Origin: Paraglaciecola sp. MB-3u-78
GTDB taxonomy: Bacteria > Pseudomonadota > Gammaproteobacteria > Enterobacterales > Alteromonadaceae
Reading direction: 5' to 3'
DNA: 64,000 nt
NCBI RefSeq assembly: GCF_002835935.1
Contig: NZ_PJCF01000003.1
Coordinates: forward strand, 1-64,000
The notes under the pieces were generated by a model. That model was not told the origin of the DNA. It ran no database searches and saw only the letters and a list, made by a program, of their open reading frames with translations. Both the position numbers and the translations under genes were made by a program. Positions 9,090 to 18,578 of this stretch are shown piece by piece (position 1 is the first letter of the stretch; each line of letters begins with the position of its first letter).

Positions 9090-10271
9090 ATGGCAAAAGC
9101 AAAATTTGAACGAACTAAACCGCATGTAAACGTCGGTACTATCGGCCACGTTGACCACGGTAAAACAACATTAACAGCAGCAATCACTACTGTATTAGCT
9201 AAAACCTATGGTGGCAATGCATCAGCATTCGATCAAATCGATAACGCTCCTGAAGAGCGTGAGCGTGGTATCACTATTTCAACGTCTCACGTTGAATATG
9301 ATACACCTGCACGTCACTATGCCCACGTAGATTGTCCTGGTCACGCCGATTATGTTAAAAACATGATCACTGGTGCTGCTCAAATGGATGGTGCTATTTT
9401 GGTAGTAGCTGCAACAGATGGTCCTATGCCACAAACACGTGAGCACATCTTGTTAGGTCGTCAGGTTGGCGTACCTTTCATGGTTGTATTCATGAACAAA
9501 TGTGACATGGTTGACGATGAAGAATTACTAGAATTGGTAGAAATGGAAGTGCGTGAACTTCTATCTGAATACGAATTCCCAGGTGACGATTTACCGGTTA
9601 TCCAAGGTTCAGCACTTAAAGCCCTTGAAGGCGACCCAGCTTGGGAAGCAAAAATCATTGAGCTAGCTGAAGCACTAGACACCTATATCCCACTTCCAGA
9701 GCGTGATATTGACAAGCCTTTCCTACTTCCAATTGAAGATGTTTTCTCAATTTCAGGTCGTGGAACTGTGGTAACAGGTCGTGTTGAGCGCGGTATCGTT
9801 AAGACAGGTGATGAAGTAGAAATCGTTGGTATCAGAGATACGACTAAGAGTGTTTGTACGGGCGTAGAAATGTTCCGTAAATTACTTGACGAAGGTCGTG
9901 CTGGTGAGAACGTTGGTGCCCTATTACGTGGTACTAAACGAGAAGACGTAGAGCGTGGTCAAGTATTGGCTAAGCCTGGTTCAATCAATCCACACACTAA
10001 GTTTGAAGCTGAAGTATACGTACTAAGTAAAGACGAAGGCGGCCGTCATACTCCATTTTTCAAAGGATACCGTCCACAGTTTTACTTCCGTACAACGGAC
10101 GTAACAGGGGCTGTTGAGCTTCCTGAAGGCGTAGAAATGGTTATGCCTGGTGACAACTTGAAATTCGTAGTTGATCTAATTCACCCAATCGCGATGGACG
10201 AAGGTTTACGCTTCGCAATCCGTGAAGGTGGCCGTACTGTAGGTGCTGGCGTAGTGTCTAAAATTATATAA
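9090..10271 (+). CDS. tuf: Elongation factor Tu
   Basis: EF-Tu is the GTPase that brings aminoacyl-tRNA to the ribosomal A site. The G-domain motifs are all present: [13 protein letters not shown], the RGITI switch, [12 protein letters not shown] and NKCDMVDD. Domains two and three follow, ending GAGVVSKII. At 393 residues it has the usual length, and GGGGA precedes the ATG. It follows the four tRNAs as tufB does in enterobacteria. The secE-nusG-rplK genes that normally come next are absent; a terminator and an unrelated reductase gene follow instead. Regulation is probably through the upstream stable-RNA-type promoter. Confidence 0.98.
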   Translation: MAKAKFERTKPHVNVGTIGHVDHGKTTLTAAITTVLAKTYGGNASAFDQIDNAPEERERGITISTSHVEYDTPARHYAHVDCPGHADYVKNMITGAAQMDGAILVVAATDGPMPQTREHILLGRQVGVPFMVVFMNKCDMVDDEELLELVEMEVRELLSEYEFPGDDLPVIQGSALKALEGDPAWEAKIIELAEALDTYIPLPERDIDKPFLLPIEDVFSISGRGTVVTGRVERGIVKTGDEVEIVGIRDTTKSVCTGVEMFRKLLDEGRAGENVGALLRGTKREDVERGQVLAKPGSINPHTKFEAEVYVLSKDEGGRHTPFFKGYRPQFYFRTTDVTGAVELPEGVEMVMPGDNLKFVVDLIHPIAMDEGLRFAIREGGRTVGAGVVSKII

Positions 10272-10290
10272 GTAACCCGTTTACTTATGC

Positions 10291-10318
10291 AAAAAAGGTC
10301 ACCTCGGTGGCCTTTTTT
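10291..10318 (+). terminator. Rho-independent terminator after tuf
   Basis: A run of A, then stem GGTCACC, loop TCG, stem GGTGGCC and TTTTTT lies 20 bases after the tuf stop. It ends the tRNA-tuf transcript. Confidence 0.85.
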
Positions 10319-10461
10319 ATTGGCTGTAGCAAAACGATTCGATGGACTCGAGTTACCCAGTCTGTATTATCAAGGTTTGATGAACATCTTAGATCCAGAC
10401 GGAAAGAACAGCTTACGTGATTGGCTAAACATTAACGAATACATTTTGAGAGAGTATATAT

Positions 10462-11514
10462 ATGCAGTATAGCATGCTGGGAAGTAGTGGCGTGGACGTG
10501 TCTAGAGTATGTTTAGGCAGTATGACATGGGGTATACAAAACACTCAACAAGAGGCTAATGAGCAGATTGAGTATGCCCTTAGCCAAGGCGTCAATTTTA
10601 TTGATACTGCTGAGTTATACCCAGTGCCCCCATCAGGAGAAAAATATGGCGACACCGAACTCATTATTGGTAATTGGTTAGCACAAAATCCCAACCGCAG
10701 AAAAGACATCATCTTGGCCAGTAAAATTGCTGGGCCAGGTTTGGCATATATCCGTGATGGTGCAAAAATTAGTGGCGAGAGTGTGATTGAAGCTGTTGAT
10801 GCTTCGTTGAAGCGTCTACAAACCGATTATATCGACCTTTTTCAACTACATTGGCCAAATCGTACCTCCCCCCACTTTTCTAAACATTGGCCTGGCAAAG
10901 TAAAGTTTTCCAGCTTTGACTCTGAACATGAAACCAATGTGATGTTAGAAATTCTGCAAGCACTAGATAGCTGTGTTAAAGCGGGGAAGATACGTTTTTG
11001 CGGGCTCTCAGATGATACGCCTTGGGGGATCAACACTTATCTTAAATTGAGCGAGCAACATGCTTTGCCAAGGATGGTATCGATTCAAAATGAATTTAGT
11101 TTGTTACATGCTAAAGATTGGCCGTATTTGATTGAAAACTGTGTGCGTGAAAATGTAGCTTACTTGCCTTGGTCACCTTTGGCAGGTGGCGTGTTAAGTG
11201 GCAAGTATCTAAATGGTCAAATGCCTACTGGGAGTCGTTGGACCTTTGAGCAAAGAAACGGTATTTTTCGTGACACGCCGTCCACTCATGCCGCCACAGC
11301 AGGATATGTGGATGTGGCCAAAAGCTATGACCTCACACCCTCACAACTGGCACTGGCTTGGTGTGATCAGGTTGATGGCGTCACCTCGACTATTATTGGT
11401 GCAACCAACATGGCGCATTTAAAAGAAAATATTGCGGCGTTTGAAACACCATTATCAGATGAAGCTATAAAAGCCATCAGTCTAGTCTTTAGAGAGTACC
11501 CAGTCCCTTTTTAA
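10462..11514 (+). CDS. tas: NADP(H)-dependent aldo/keto reductase, Tas-like
   Basis: It is a cytoplasmic oxidoreductase of the aldo/keto reductase superfamily, closest in sequence pattern to E. coli Tas; the substrate is unknown. The start MQYSMLGSSGVDVSRVCLGS and the Tas-specific AELYPVPPSGEKYGDTE with the catalytic tyrosine are seen. ASKIAG carries the lysine, LFQLHWPNR the histidine, and the C-terminal NADP-binding stretch reads TSTIIGATNMAHLKENI. At 350 residues the length fits. It stands alone after the tuf terminator and was probably brought next to tuf by rearrangement. The upstream stretch 10320-10461 holds no recognisable gene. Confidence 0.88.
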   Translation: MQYSMLGSSGVDVSRVCLGSMTWGIQNTQQEANEQIEYALSQGVNFIDTAELYPVPPSGEKYGDTELIIGNWLAQNPNRRKDIILASKIAGPGLAYIRDGAKISGESVIEAVDASLKRLQTDYIDLFQLHWPNRTSPHFSKHWPGKVKFSSFDSEHETNVMLEILQALDSCVKAGKIRFCGLSDDTPWGINTYLKLSEQHALPRMVSIQNEFSLLHAKDWPYLIENCVRENVAYLPWSPLAGGVLSGKYLNGQMPTGSRWTFEQRNGIFRDTPSTHAATAGYVDVAKSYDLTPSQLALAWCDQVDGVTSTIIGATNMAHLKENIAAFETPLSDEAIKAISLVFREYPVPF

Positions 11515-11631
11515 TTTTATGCCACTGGTTAAGCTAACACTGGCTTCAATTACAAATTGATGCAAGTGTTAGCTTGGTATTATCTTGGATACATTTTATC
11601 CTGCAAACACCCACAAAAGAAGAACTGCCTA

Positions 11632-12438
11632 ATGATGTTTTTTAAAAGTAAGCTTATAGTTTTTGCCTCAACTTTATGTGTGTTGCTGTCGTTAAACGTA
11701 CAAAGCACCATCGTAGAAATTCGAACTTCACTTGGCATTATAGAAGTGAATTTATTTGACAATACAACGCCCGAAACTGTGGCTAACTTTTTGAGTTATA
11801 CCAACTCTGGGGCTTATGCAGACAGTGTAGTGCATCGTTCTGTTTCAAATTTTATAGTTCAAGGCGGTGGATTTCAATATACCGGCCCTGTCGCTGTTAC
11901 TAGTTTTTCGTTAGACAGTATTTCAACAGGTACTCCTGTAGCCAATGACCCTAAATTATCCAATATGCGTGGCACTATCGCGATGGCTAAAACCAGTAAT
12001 CCAGACAGTGCTACTTCACAATGGTTTATTAATTTATCGAACAATGCCAATAGTTTAGATGTGGCCACAAATGCTGGGGGATTCACAGTCTTTGGTCATG
12101 TGGTTGGTGACGGAATGCAAGTGGTTGATGCCATTGCTGCTCTAACTCTGTTGAATGGCGGTGGAGCATTTGGTGAATTACCTATTCGAAACTACACACA
12201 AACAGATTTGGATAATGAGGTGCCAATTACCGATGATAATTTGGTTGTCATTTCTGACATAGTGGTCACTGACGCGTCTGCTGATACGGCTGCTAACCTT
12301 AATCCAACACTTAATACGTTAGTGAATGCGCCAACTGGTGGAGGCAGTTCAGACTCTAGCGGTGGTGGTGGTGCAATGGGTTGGCTGCTGCTTCTAGGTT
12401 TAGTCATGTTACAAAAAATCCGATTACTTAAGCGTTAA
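11632..12438 (+). CDS. Cyclophilin-type peptidyl-prolyl isomerase with GlyGly-CTERM tail
   Basis: It is an exported prolyl isomerase. The start is ATG at 11632 (or 11635), followed by a signal peptide (KLIVFASTLCVLLSLNVQS). An upstream in-frame ATG at 11557 would put 25 polar residues before it. The cyclophilin core shows FDNTTPETVANFLSY, VVHRSVSNFIVQGGGFQ and DSATSQWFINLSNN. After a spacer the protein ends with a glycine/serine-rich stretch, a hydrophobic segment (MGWLLLLGLVMLQ) and basic residues, the GlyGly-CTERM sorting signal cut by rhombosortase. It should therefore be surface-processed, probably after type II secretion. Confidence 0.88.
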   Translation: MMFFKSKLIVFASTLCVLLSLNVQSTIVEIRTSLGIIEVNLFDNTTPETVANFLSYTNSGAYADSVVHRSVSNFIVQGGGFQYTGPVAVTSFSLDSISTGTPVANDPKLSNMRGTIAMAKTSNPDSATSQWFINLSNNANSLDVATNAGGFTVFGHVVGDGMQVVDAIAALTLLNGGGAFGELPIRNYTQTDLDNEVPITDDNLVVISDIVVTDASADTAANLNPTLNTLVNAPTGGGSSDSSGGGGAMGWLLLLGLVMLQKIRLLKR

Positions 12439-12507
12439 ATATCTCATTTCGTAAATAAAATCACATCAAGGTTAAATTGTGACCGTTTTGTGAGGATTTA
12501 TGTTCGT

Positions 12508-12545
12508 CGCCCGCTCATACTTAAGGTCATTATTATGAGCGGGCG
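12508..12545. terminator. Strong inverted repeat after the cyclophilin gene
   Basis: CGCCCGCTCATA (12508-12519) pairs perfectly with TATGAGCGGGCG (12534-12545) around a 14-base loop. It lies 70 bases after the cyclophilin stop. There is no T run, so it may be a factor-dependent terminator or an mRNA-stabilising hairpin. Confidence 0.45.
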
Positions 12546-12589
12546 TTAACTCTGTATTTGTTCGATTAAAAAATTGTATTTTCTACTTT

Positions 12590-13348
12590 AGTTCCCTAGT
12601 TTCCATTTTCGTCCTAAACGGTTGTGGTGGTTCTGGTTCAGATGTGACTGATTCAATCGCTGCACCACCAATCTCCTCAGCCCCTCCGATCATTTTGCAA
12701 GGCGTATTTATTGACTCAGCTGTTGAAGGTTTAGCTTTTAGCACTACCAGTCAATGAGGTATGACAAACTCGCAAAGTCAGTTTTTATATATTGTGGGTG
12801 AAAATGTTGTTTTTTCAATTGGTGATATCGTATTTCCAACTTTAGTAGGTCAGGAGGTGATTTCTCTGTTGGATGTGTTCTCACAGGCACATCAACTGGT
12901 GATGAGCCTCTTATTACAGACATTAGATGAAGATGACATCTCAGGCAATGGCATAAGCATTCAAGCGCATAATTAAGCAACAGAAGTGGTTGTAGATTTT
13001 TCTTCTGTCGACCTTGAGCAACAATTAGTGGGTGTGGTGGCTAATTCGGGTGCTGCCTATACATCTTTGATACCTGCAAAATTGAAAACAGTATGTTTAA
13101 CTTCGACGGCGCTGCACCCAATGTTAAATTTTACGCGGGGGTGAATGGAAATTTCTCTGACTCTACGGCTTTTGGAATAGGAGAACGTATTGATGGTCGA
13201 AGTTATTCTAACGAGACAATTGTATTGCAGTTACCAGAAGGGACGTTTGTTGATGACTTTGATAGTTTGATAGTTTGATAGTTTGAATGTGTGGTGTGTT
13301 GATTCTCGAGCAGATTTTGGAAATTTCCGCCTTGAGGCACCTTGGTAA
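12590..13348 (+). pseudogene. Decayed lipoprotein gene with a C-terminal DM13-like domain
   Basis: The remains read LVSIFVLNGCGGSGSDV, a lipobox with cysteine, then LQGVFIDSAVEGLAFSTTSQ and, after a TGA at 12755, FLYIVGENVVFSIGDIVFP. A TAA at 12974-12976 and a frameshift near 13090 follow. The last part, FNFDGAAPNVKFYAGV to RIDGRSYSNETIVLQLPEGT, then FDSLNVWCVDSRADFGNF, fits a DM13 domain. The final frame is broken because the 8-mer GATAGTTT occurs three times at 13261-13284; one copy would restore FDSLNVW and the TAA at 13346-13348. No start codon was found. DM13 is thought to act in redox chemistry; the function here is unknown. Confidence 0.6.
13261..13284. repeat. Tandem 8-bp repeat, three copies of GATAGTTT
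   Basis: Three perfect copies of GATAGTTT lie inside the DM13-like coding relic. Two extra copies add 16 bases and shift the frame by one. Deleting them restores a continuous C-terminus, so the array arose by slippage or is a length-variable site. Confidence 0.85.
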
Positions 13349-13376
13349 ATTAAATGTACTAAGATGAAGTTTCAAA

Positions 13377-13404
13377 GCCTTGCAAGGAAACTTGCAAGGC
13401 TTTT
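13377..13404. terminator. Hairpin after the FKBP gene
   Basis: GCCTTGCAAG and CTTGCAAGGC form a perfect 10-bp stem with GAAA loop. On the plus strand TTTT ATTT follows, and on the minus strand TTTG follows. It lies 10 bases past the end of the minus-strand FKBP gene and just after the DM13 relic, so it could terminate both directions. Confidence 0.65.
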
Positions 13405-13414
13405 ATTTACAAAA

Positions 13415-14179
13415 TTACTTTATTTCAATCAGTTCAACATCAAACAATAATGTCGCATCTGGGCCAATAGTTTGGCCGCTGCCTTTTGGTCCATAAGCCA
13501 AGTCAGAAGGAATAACTAGTTCAAATGTATCGCCAACATTCATTAGTTGCAAAGCTTCTACCCAACCTTTAATCACACCCGTTACTGGGAATTCAGCTGG
13601 TTCGCCTCTTTTGTAAGAACTATCAAATTCTGTACCGTCTGTTAATGTACCTTTGTAATGCACAACGACTGTTTTATCAGACGTTGGCATTTCGCCTTCA
13701 CCAGATACCACTTCTTTATATTGCAAACCGCTTTCTGTTACGACTACACCTTCTTTCTTCGCGTTCGCTTCAAGATAAGCTAGGCCATCTGCTTTATTTT
13801 TACCGCTGACTGCCTGTTGCGCAAGTTGCTGTTTTTCTTGAGCTTGTTGCTGAACTGCAGCGACTGCTGCTTGAACTTGTTCCTGAGACAAACGTGACTC
13901 TGTGCCAGCCATGACGTCATTGACGGCCATAGTAAATGCGTTCACATCAAAGGTGAGCTCATCACGCTTAAATTGGCCAGCTAAATTTGTGCCGACTATA
14001 TAACTGAGTTTTTGCTCAAGAGTGGCTAGAGCTGGATCTGTTGCTGCACTGGTTGCGACATCAGTTGTCTCCTCTGAAGCTTGCGGCATTGTCGTTTCAG
14101 TGTCGCTTTTTTTATCATTGCCACATGCAGCTAGAAATAAAGAGGATGCTGCCAAAAAGGCAATAGAGTTCAATTTCAT
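13415..14179 (-). CDS. FKBP-type peptidyl-prolyl isomerase, FkpA-like lipoprotein
   Basis: It is a periplasmic prolyl isomerase and chaperone anchored as a lipoprotein. The signal peptide ends in the lipobox LAAC (cysteine about residue 19), followed by a low-complexity linker. A helical FKBP_N dimerisation domain (about 50-130, LEQKLSYIVGTNLAGQF) comes next. The C-terminal FKBP domain has VVVHYKGTLTDGTEFDSSYK, GVIKGWVEALQLMNVGDTFE and PSDLAYGPKGSG. At 254 residues it matches FkpA/FklB organisation; unlike E. coli FkpA it appears lipidated. It is monocistronic between two hairpins, downstream of fusA. Confidence 0.9.
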   Translation of the reverse strand: MKLNSIAFLAASSLFLAACGNDKKSDTETTMPQASEETTDVATSAATDPALATLEQKLSYIVGTNLAGQFKRDELTFDVNAFTMAVNDVMAGTESRLSQEQVQAAVAAVQQQAQEKQQLAQQAVSGKNKADGLAYLEANAKKEGVVVTESGLQYKEVVSGEGEMPTSDKTVVVHYKGTLTDGTEFDSSYKRGEPAEFPVTGVIKGWVEALQLMNVGDTFELVIPSDLAYGPKGSGQTIGPDATLLFDVELIEIK

Positions 14180-14330
14180 GTATTTTTCCTAAAATTTGGG
14201 TGGGATTAATGAGAGCAGTTAAACATCTCTATCAAATAAGTATTATCAAGATAATTTTAACTAAAGTTAAGTATACCATATGGTTGCAAACCACAGTATT
14301 CAAGTCTGAAAGACTAGATAAGATCAAAAA

Positions 14331-14362
14331 AGCCCCATTAATCTTTATTAATGGGGCTTTTT
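14331..14362 (-). terminator. Rho-independent terminator after fusA
   Basis: AGCCCCATTAAT and ATTAATGGGGCT form a 12-bp stem with loop CTTT, flanked by A and T runs. It lies 17 bases past the fusA stop on the minus strand, with a T run in that direction (complement of the A run before 14331). Confidence 0.85.
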
Positions 14363-14378
14363 AAGTCGTTAGAGCTGC

Positions 14379-16472
14379 TTACTTCTTAGCAGCAGCGTTA
14401 CGCTCTTTTGTTTCTGCAATAACTTTCTCTGACACGTTTTGTGGACAAGGGCTGTAGTGTGAGAACTCCATAGAGAACTGACCACGGCCTGATGTCATGG
14501 TGCGCAATGTTCCGATATAACCGAACATTTCAGAAAGAGGAATGTCAGCTTTAACACGCACACCTGTTACACCGGCTTCTTGGTCTTTGATCATGCCACG
14601 GCGACGGTTTAAATCACCAATTACATCTCCTACGTGATCGTCAGGCGTAAATACGTCAACTTTCATGATGGGTTCAATCAACTGAGGACCAGCCTTAGGG
14701 ATTGATTGACGGAACGCGCCTTTAGCAGCAATTTCAAATGCAATTGCTGATGAATCAACTGCGTGGAATCCACCGTCGTATAATTCAACTTCAACATCCA
14801 GTACTGGGAAGCCAGCTAGAACACCTGTACCCATCATGCTCTTAAAGCCTTTCTCAATCGCAGGGAAGAATTCTTTAGGAACGTTACCACCCACAACTTT
14901 CGAGGTGAAAGTGAAACCAGTATTTGCTTCACCAGGCTTAATGCGATAATCGATTTTACCGAATTGACCAGAACCACCAGATTGTTTCTTATGGGTATAA
15001 GAATCATCAACTTCTTGGGTGATAGTTTCACGGTAAGCCACTTGAGGTTCACCTACAAGTAATTCGACACCGTAGGTACGCTTAAGGATATCGACCTTGA
15101 TATCTAAGTGAAGCTCACCCATACCAGAGAGGATTGTTTCACCTGAATCTTGGTCAGTTTCAACACGGAAAGTGGGATCTTCTGCCACCATTTTACCAAT
15201 AGCAATACCCATTTTCTCAGTTGAACCTTTATCTTTTGGTGTAACAGAGATAGAGATAACGGGTTCAGGGAATACCATGGCTTCCAAGATGATAGGATCT
15301 TTTGGATCACATAACGTATGACCAGTTTGTACGTTAGTTTTCATACCAACGATAGCGATGATATCACCCGCTTGTGCTGAACTAAGCTCTTTACGGTCAT
15401 CTGCCTGCATTTCACACATACGACCAACACGTTCAGTTTTACCTGTCGCCGCGTTAAGGATGGTATCGCCTTTCTTAAGTGTACCTGAGTAGATACGTAC
15501 GAAAGTAAGCGAACCAAAACGGTCATCGGTGATTTTGAATGCTAAGGCTTTGAAGCTTTCTGCTGCAGAAACGTTTGCAAACTTACCATTAGGCTCACCT
15601 TCTTCATCTGTAAGAGGCTGTGGATCAACATCTGTTGGACAAGGTAGGTAATCAACAACAGCGTCAAGAATATTTTGAACGCCTTTGTTTTTGAATGCAG
15701 AGCCACAATAAGTCGGGAATAACTCCATTGTGCGTGTGCCTTTACGGATACAACGTTTGATTTCTTCAAGAGAGGGCTCTTCGCCTTCCATGTAAGCCAT
15801 CAATAAGTCGTCATCTTGCTCAAGCGCATTCTCTAGAAGCATTTCACGATATTCTTCTACTTTATCAACCATGTCCGCAGGAACATCAGTAATTTCATAG
15901 TTTTCTGGAAGACCCGTGTCATCCCATACATAGGCTTTACGCGTAAGCAGGTCAACAACACCAACGAATTCATCTTCGATACCGATTGGCAGAACCATAA
16001 TAAGTGGGTTAGCACCCAATACTTTTTTGGTTTGAGCTACAACGCGGTAAAAATCAGCACCCATACGGTCTAATTTATTAACGAAGATAATACGCGCAAC
16101 TCTTGAGTCATTCGCATAACGCCAGTTAGTTTCTGATTGCGGTTCAACCCCACCAGAACCACAAAATACACCGATACCGCCGTCTAACACTTTAAGTGAA
16201 CGATATACTTCAACTGTGAAGTCTACGTGCCCAGGCGTATCGATAACGTTGAAGCGGTGATCTTTCCAAAAACAGGTTACGGCTGCTGACTGGATAGTAA
16301 TCCCGCGCTCGGCTTCTTGCTCCATGAAATCAGTAGTGGATTCACCATCATGCACTTCACCGGTCTTATGAATGGTACCCGTAAGTTTAAGGATTCTTTC
16401 TGTAGTAGTTGTTTTACCCGCGTCAACGTGGGCAAAAATACCTATGTTTCTGTACTTTGCTAAATCTGTCAT
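14379..16472 (-). CDS. fusA: Elongation factor G, second-type paralogue
   Basis: EF-G is the GTPase that drives translocation and, with RRF, ribosome recycling. All G motifs are present: [15 protein letters not shown], the RGITI switch, DTPGHVDFT and NKLDRMGAD. Domains II-V follow (SDMDRKTELS-like region, then [20 protein letters not shown] near the end). At 697 residues it is slightly shorter than the str-operon protein. Its start [13 protein letters not shown] and its isolated position away from rpsL-rpsG-tuf suggest the extra EF-G copy seen in Pseudomonas, Vibrio and Alteromonadales. In P. aeruginosa the two copies divide translocation and recycling; the role here is inferred only. Confidence 0.93.
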   Translation of the reverse strand: MTDLAKYRNIGIFAHVDAGKTTTTERILKLTGTIHKTGEVHDGESTTDFMEQEAERGITIQSAAVTCFWKDHRFNVIDTPGHVDFTVEVYRSLKVLDGGIGVFCGSGGVEPQSETNWRYANDSRVARIIFVNKLDRMGADFYRVVAQTKKVLGANPLIMVLPIGIEDEFVGVVDLLTRKAYVWDDTGLPENYEITDVPADMVDKVEEYREMLLENALEQDDDLLMAYMEGEEPSLEEIKRCIRKGTRTMELFPTYCGSAFKNKGVQNILDAVVDYLPCPTDVDPQPLTDEEGEPNGKFANVSAAESFKALAFKITDDRFGSLTFVRIYSGTLKKGDTILNAATGKTERVGRMCEMQADDRKELSSAQAGDIIAIVGMKTNVQTGHTLCDPKDPIILEAMVFPEPVISISVTPKDKGSTEKMGIAIGKMVAEDPTFRVETDQDSGETILSGMGELHLDIKVDILKRTYGVELLVGEPQVAYRETITQEVDDSYTHKKQSGGSGQFGKIDYRIKPGEANTGFTFTSKVVGGNVPKEFFPAIEKGFKSMMGTGVLAGFPVLDVEVELYDGGFHAVDSSAIAFEIAAKGAFRQSIPKAGPQLIEPIMKVDVFTPDDHVGDVIGDLNRRRGMIKDQEAGVTGVRVKADIPLSEMFGYIGTLRTMTSGRGQFSMEFSHYSPCPQNVSEKVIAETKERNAAAKK

Positions 16473-16777
16473 TATTCCAACTTCAGTATGAGTAAAAATT
16501 GCGCAGGATTATACAAGATATTTCGACGCTATGCCGATTTTCTTTTGTATATAAATCAATAAATTAAAAACCAAGATTATTTTAGCATGTTGTTTCTATT
16601 TAATCTTAAAGTGGTGAAGAGAAAACAGAGATAAATCCTCTATTTTAAAACTTATTCGCGTTGACTCATATTGGCCAAATTATGATGAAACATATAGCTC
16701 AATTCGCTAGCTAATTTTCAACGGATTGGGTTAGTTAACCTGAGAGGGCACAAGAAATAGCGTTTTTGGGTTAGGGA

Positions 16778-17364
16778 TTACGTCATTGGCATGACACGAT
16801 TACGACCTAAGCGTTTTGCTTCGTAGAGTTGCTTGTCAGCTTTTTCGATAAGTGCCAGCGGATTCATGCCTTTTGTCAGCTCTGCAACACCAATTGATGC
16901 GGCAATATCGCCTAATACTTCGTCTGTGCGTTTGTCTTTAACGCTAATCTTTTCAATGGCTTTGCGCATCGATTCGGCCATGCTGCGTGCTTTGGAAAAG
17001 TTAGAGTTAGGTACCATAATAGCAAACTCTTCACCACCAAAGCGAAAGGCTTGTGCACCGTCTCGGCATGTTGCTTGGAGTTTTTTTGCGGTAGCTTTTA
17101 ATACTAGGTCACCCATGACATGGCCGTAGTTGTCATTAATTTTTTTGAAATGATCAAGATCAACTAACATCAAACATAAATTAGGTTTTAAAGACTGAGT
17201 AGCTAGCTCTTCATCGAAGTATCGTCGATTACATAGCCCCGTTAGTGCATCATATAATGCGTCATGTTGGCTTTTTTCAAGCTGACCTCTAAGTGCCTCT
17301 ATTTCGTTTTGTGCATCGGCTAAGGCGGCATTAAAGCTGATGGTGCTGCGCCTGATGTTTTGGG
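16778..17364 (-). pseudogene. Diguanylate cyclase, C-terminal GGDEF part (gene split by IS)
   Basis: On the minus strand from 17364 the frame reads QNIRRSTISFNAALADAQNE, a coiled linker, then DALTGLCNRRYFDEEL. DLDHFKKINDNYG, FRFGGEEFAIMVP and the typical ending YEAKRLGRNRVMPM follow. This is a complete GGDEF domain with an intact GGEEF active site for cyclic-di-GMP synthesis and no RxxD inhibitory site at the usual place. The N-terminal half lies at 18891-19320, beyond the IS110-family element. Joining 18891 to 17364 restores the frame exactly. Internal starts such as 17173 could only yield a fragment. Confidence 0.88.
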
Positions 17365-17448
17365 TGATGAGATGGACGCTCCCTAATACGGCGTCAATGC
17401 GCCAAAATAGTATTTTTAACCAGACTATTTACATAGGGAACATCCAAG

Positions 17449-18480
17449 ATGAAGCTTAGAACAATTACTATCGATTTAGCAAAGACTGAATTTCAGGCTT
17501 GTGGCGTGAATGAGCGTATGAAACCGCAGTTTAATACGCGCTTAAAGCGTGATCAGTTGCTTGACTTTATCCGTCAGCAAGCGCTTACGATGGTGGTGAT
17601 GGAGGCCTGTTATTCATCCCATTACTGGGGCCGCGAAATGGCTAAATTAGGCCATGATGTAAAGCTTATCCCTGCTCAACACGTTACGCCTTTTGTACGG
17701 GGCAACAAGAATGACCACAATGATGCGTTTGCAATAGCAGAAGCCAGTCAACGTCCATTTATCCGTTTTGTGCCGATTAAAACCGAGCACCAGCAAGAAA
17801 TCTGCTGTTTACACCGTATTCGTGAACGGCTTGGTAAAAACAAAGTCGCGTTGAGTAATCAATCCAGAGGGCTATTAAGTGAGTTTGGGGTGGTATTTCC
17901 TTGTGGCCACGCAGCATTCTTACATGGCTTAACCAGTATCATTGATAACCCTCAATACAGCCACCGATTACAAGATATGGTGATTGATATGTTGAGTGAA
18001 TATAAAACCACAATTAACCGCTTGAAGCGTATTGAAAAACAGTTAACCGAATTTGTCGACGGCTGTGAAAGCGGTAGGATATTGCTCAGTATTCCCGGCA
18101 TAGGCGTCATTAATGCCTCAGCGTTTTTAGCCTCTATTGACAAAGGCCAGGCGTTTAGTAGCTCCAAAGAATTTGCGGTGTGGTTAGGGCTCACGCCCAA
18201 GCAACACGCCTCAGGCAACATCAGTAAAATGGGCGGTATCACCAAGCGAGGCGACCGCTACTTGCGTAAGCAACTGATACACGGTGCCAGAGCCCTGGTC
18301 AGTCGTGCACCTAAAAGTAGCGACCCGTTAGCCCTATGGGCCATGAAACTTCGCGTCACAAAACCATTTAATAAAGTAGCAGTCGCGATGGCCCACCGCC
18401 TTGCCCGGCTGATATGGGTATTGCTCACACGTCAAGAGCACTATCGCGCAATGCCGGCTTCTTTAGAGGTCAGTGCTTAA
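17449..18480 (+). CDS. IS110-family (IS1111 group) DEDD recombinase
   Basis: The protein is an RNA-guided DNA recombinase that excises and inserts the element. The N-terminal RuvC-like DEDD domain has Asp9 (TITIDLAK), Glu52 (VVMEACYSS), Asp89 and Asp92 (KNDHNDAFA). A coiled middle part leads to the Tnp20 domain, with LLSIPGIGVINASAFLASI, AVWLGLTPKQHASGNIS carrying the probable catalytic serine 255, and MGGITKRGDRYLRKQLIHGA. At 343 residues it is intact and of normal length. The ATG follows AACATCCAAG without a strong ribosome binding site. The non-coding stretch downstream, not upstream, is the long one, as in IS1111 relatives. Confidence 0.95.
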   Translation: MKLRTITIDLAKTEFQACGVNERMKPQFNTRLKRDQLLDFIRQQALTMVVMEACYSSHYWGREMAKLGHDVKLIPAQHVTPFVRGNKNDHNDAFAIAEASQRPFIRFVPIKTEHQQEICCLHRIRERLGKNKVALSNQSRGLLSEFGVVFPCGHAAFLHGLTSIIDNPQYSHRLQDMVIDMLSEYKTTINRLKRIEKQLTEFVDGCESGRILLSIPGIGVINASAFLASIDKGQAFSSSKEFAVWLGLTPKQHASGNISKMGGITKRGDRYLRKQLIHGARALVSRAPKSSDPLALWAMKLRVTKPFNKVAVAMAHRLARLIWVLLTRQEHYRAMPASLEVSA

Positions 18481-18495
18481 TATGAAACCCTTTAC

Positions 18496-18578
18496 GTTAT
18501 CCCTGTTTAGCTCAATTCCGATCAAGACAAAGGCTTTAAGCCTGTTTGGGTGTTGTGGAAGGCAAGACACGGGATAAC
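18496..18578 (+). ncRNA. Predicted bridge RNA / seekRNA target-binding stem-loop of the IS1111-type element
   Basis: Downstream of the recombinase gene, GTTATCCC (18496-18503) pairs perfectly with GGGATAAC (18571-18578). Inside, TTCC/GGAA and AGGC/GCCT can form further stems. The loop holds TTTGGGTGT (18545-18553), identical to the top strand across the reconstructed insertion site. It also holds AAGACA at 18524-18529 and 18564-18569, identical to the bottom strand of the right flank. IS110/IS1111 elements are known to use a non-coding RNA with such guides. A possible donor guide, CTCATCA (18635-18641), is complementary to the left tip of the element. Boundaries and structure are predicted by eye. 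Confidence 0.6.

Noticed and set aside
10287..10472. 61-residue open frame after tuf
   Set aside because: It begins inside the tuf terminator, overlaps the reductase start and resembles no protein.
15341..16000. Open frames within fusA in other frames
   Set aside because: They are shadows of the strongly conserved EF-G gene with no start signals of their own.
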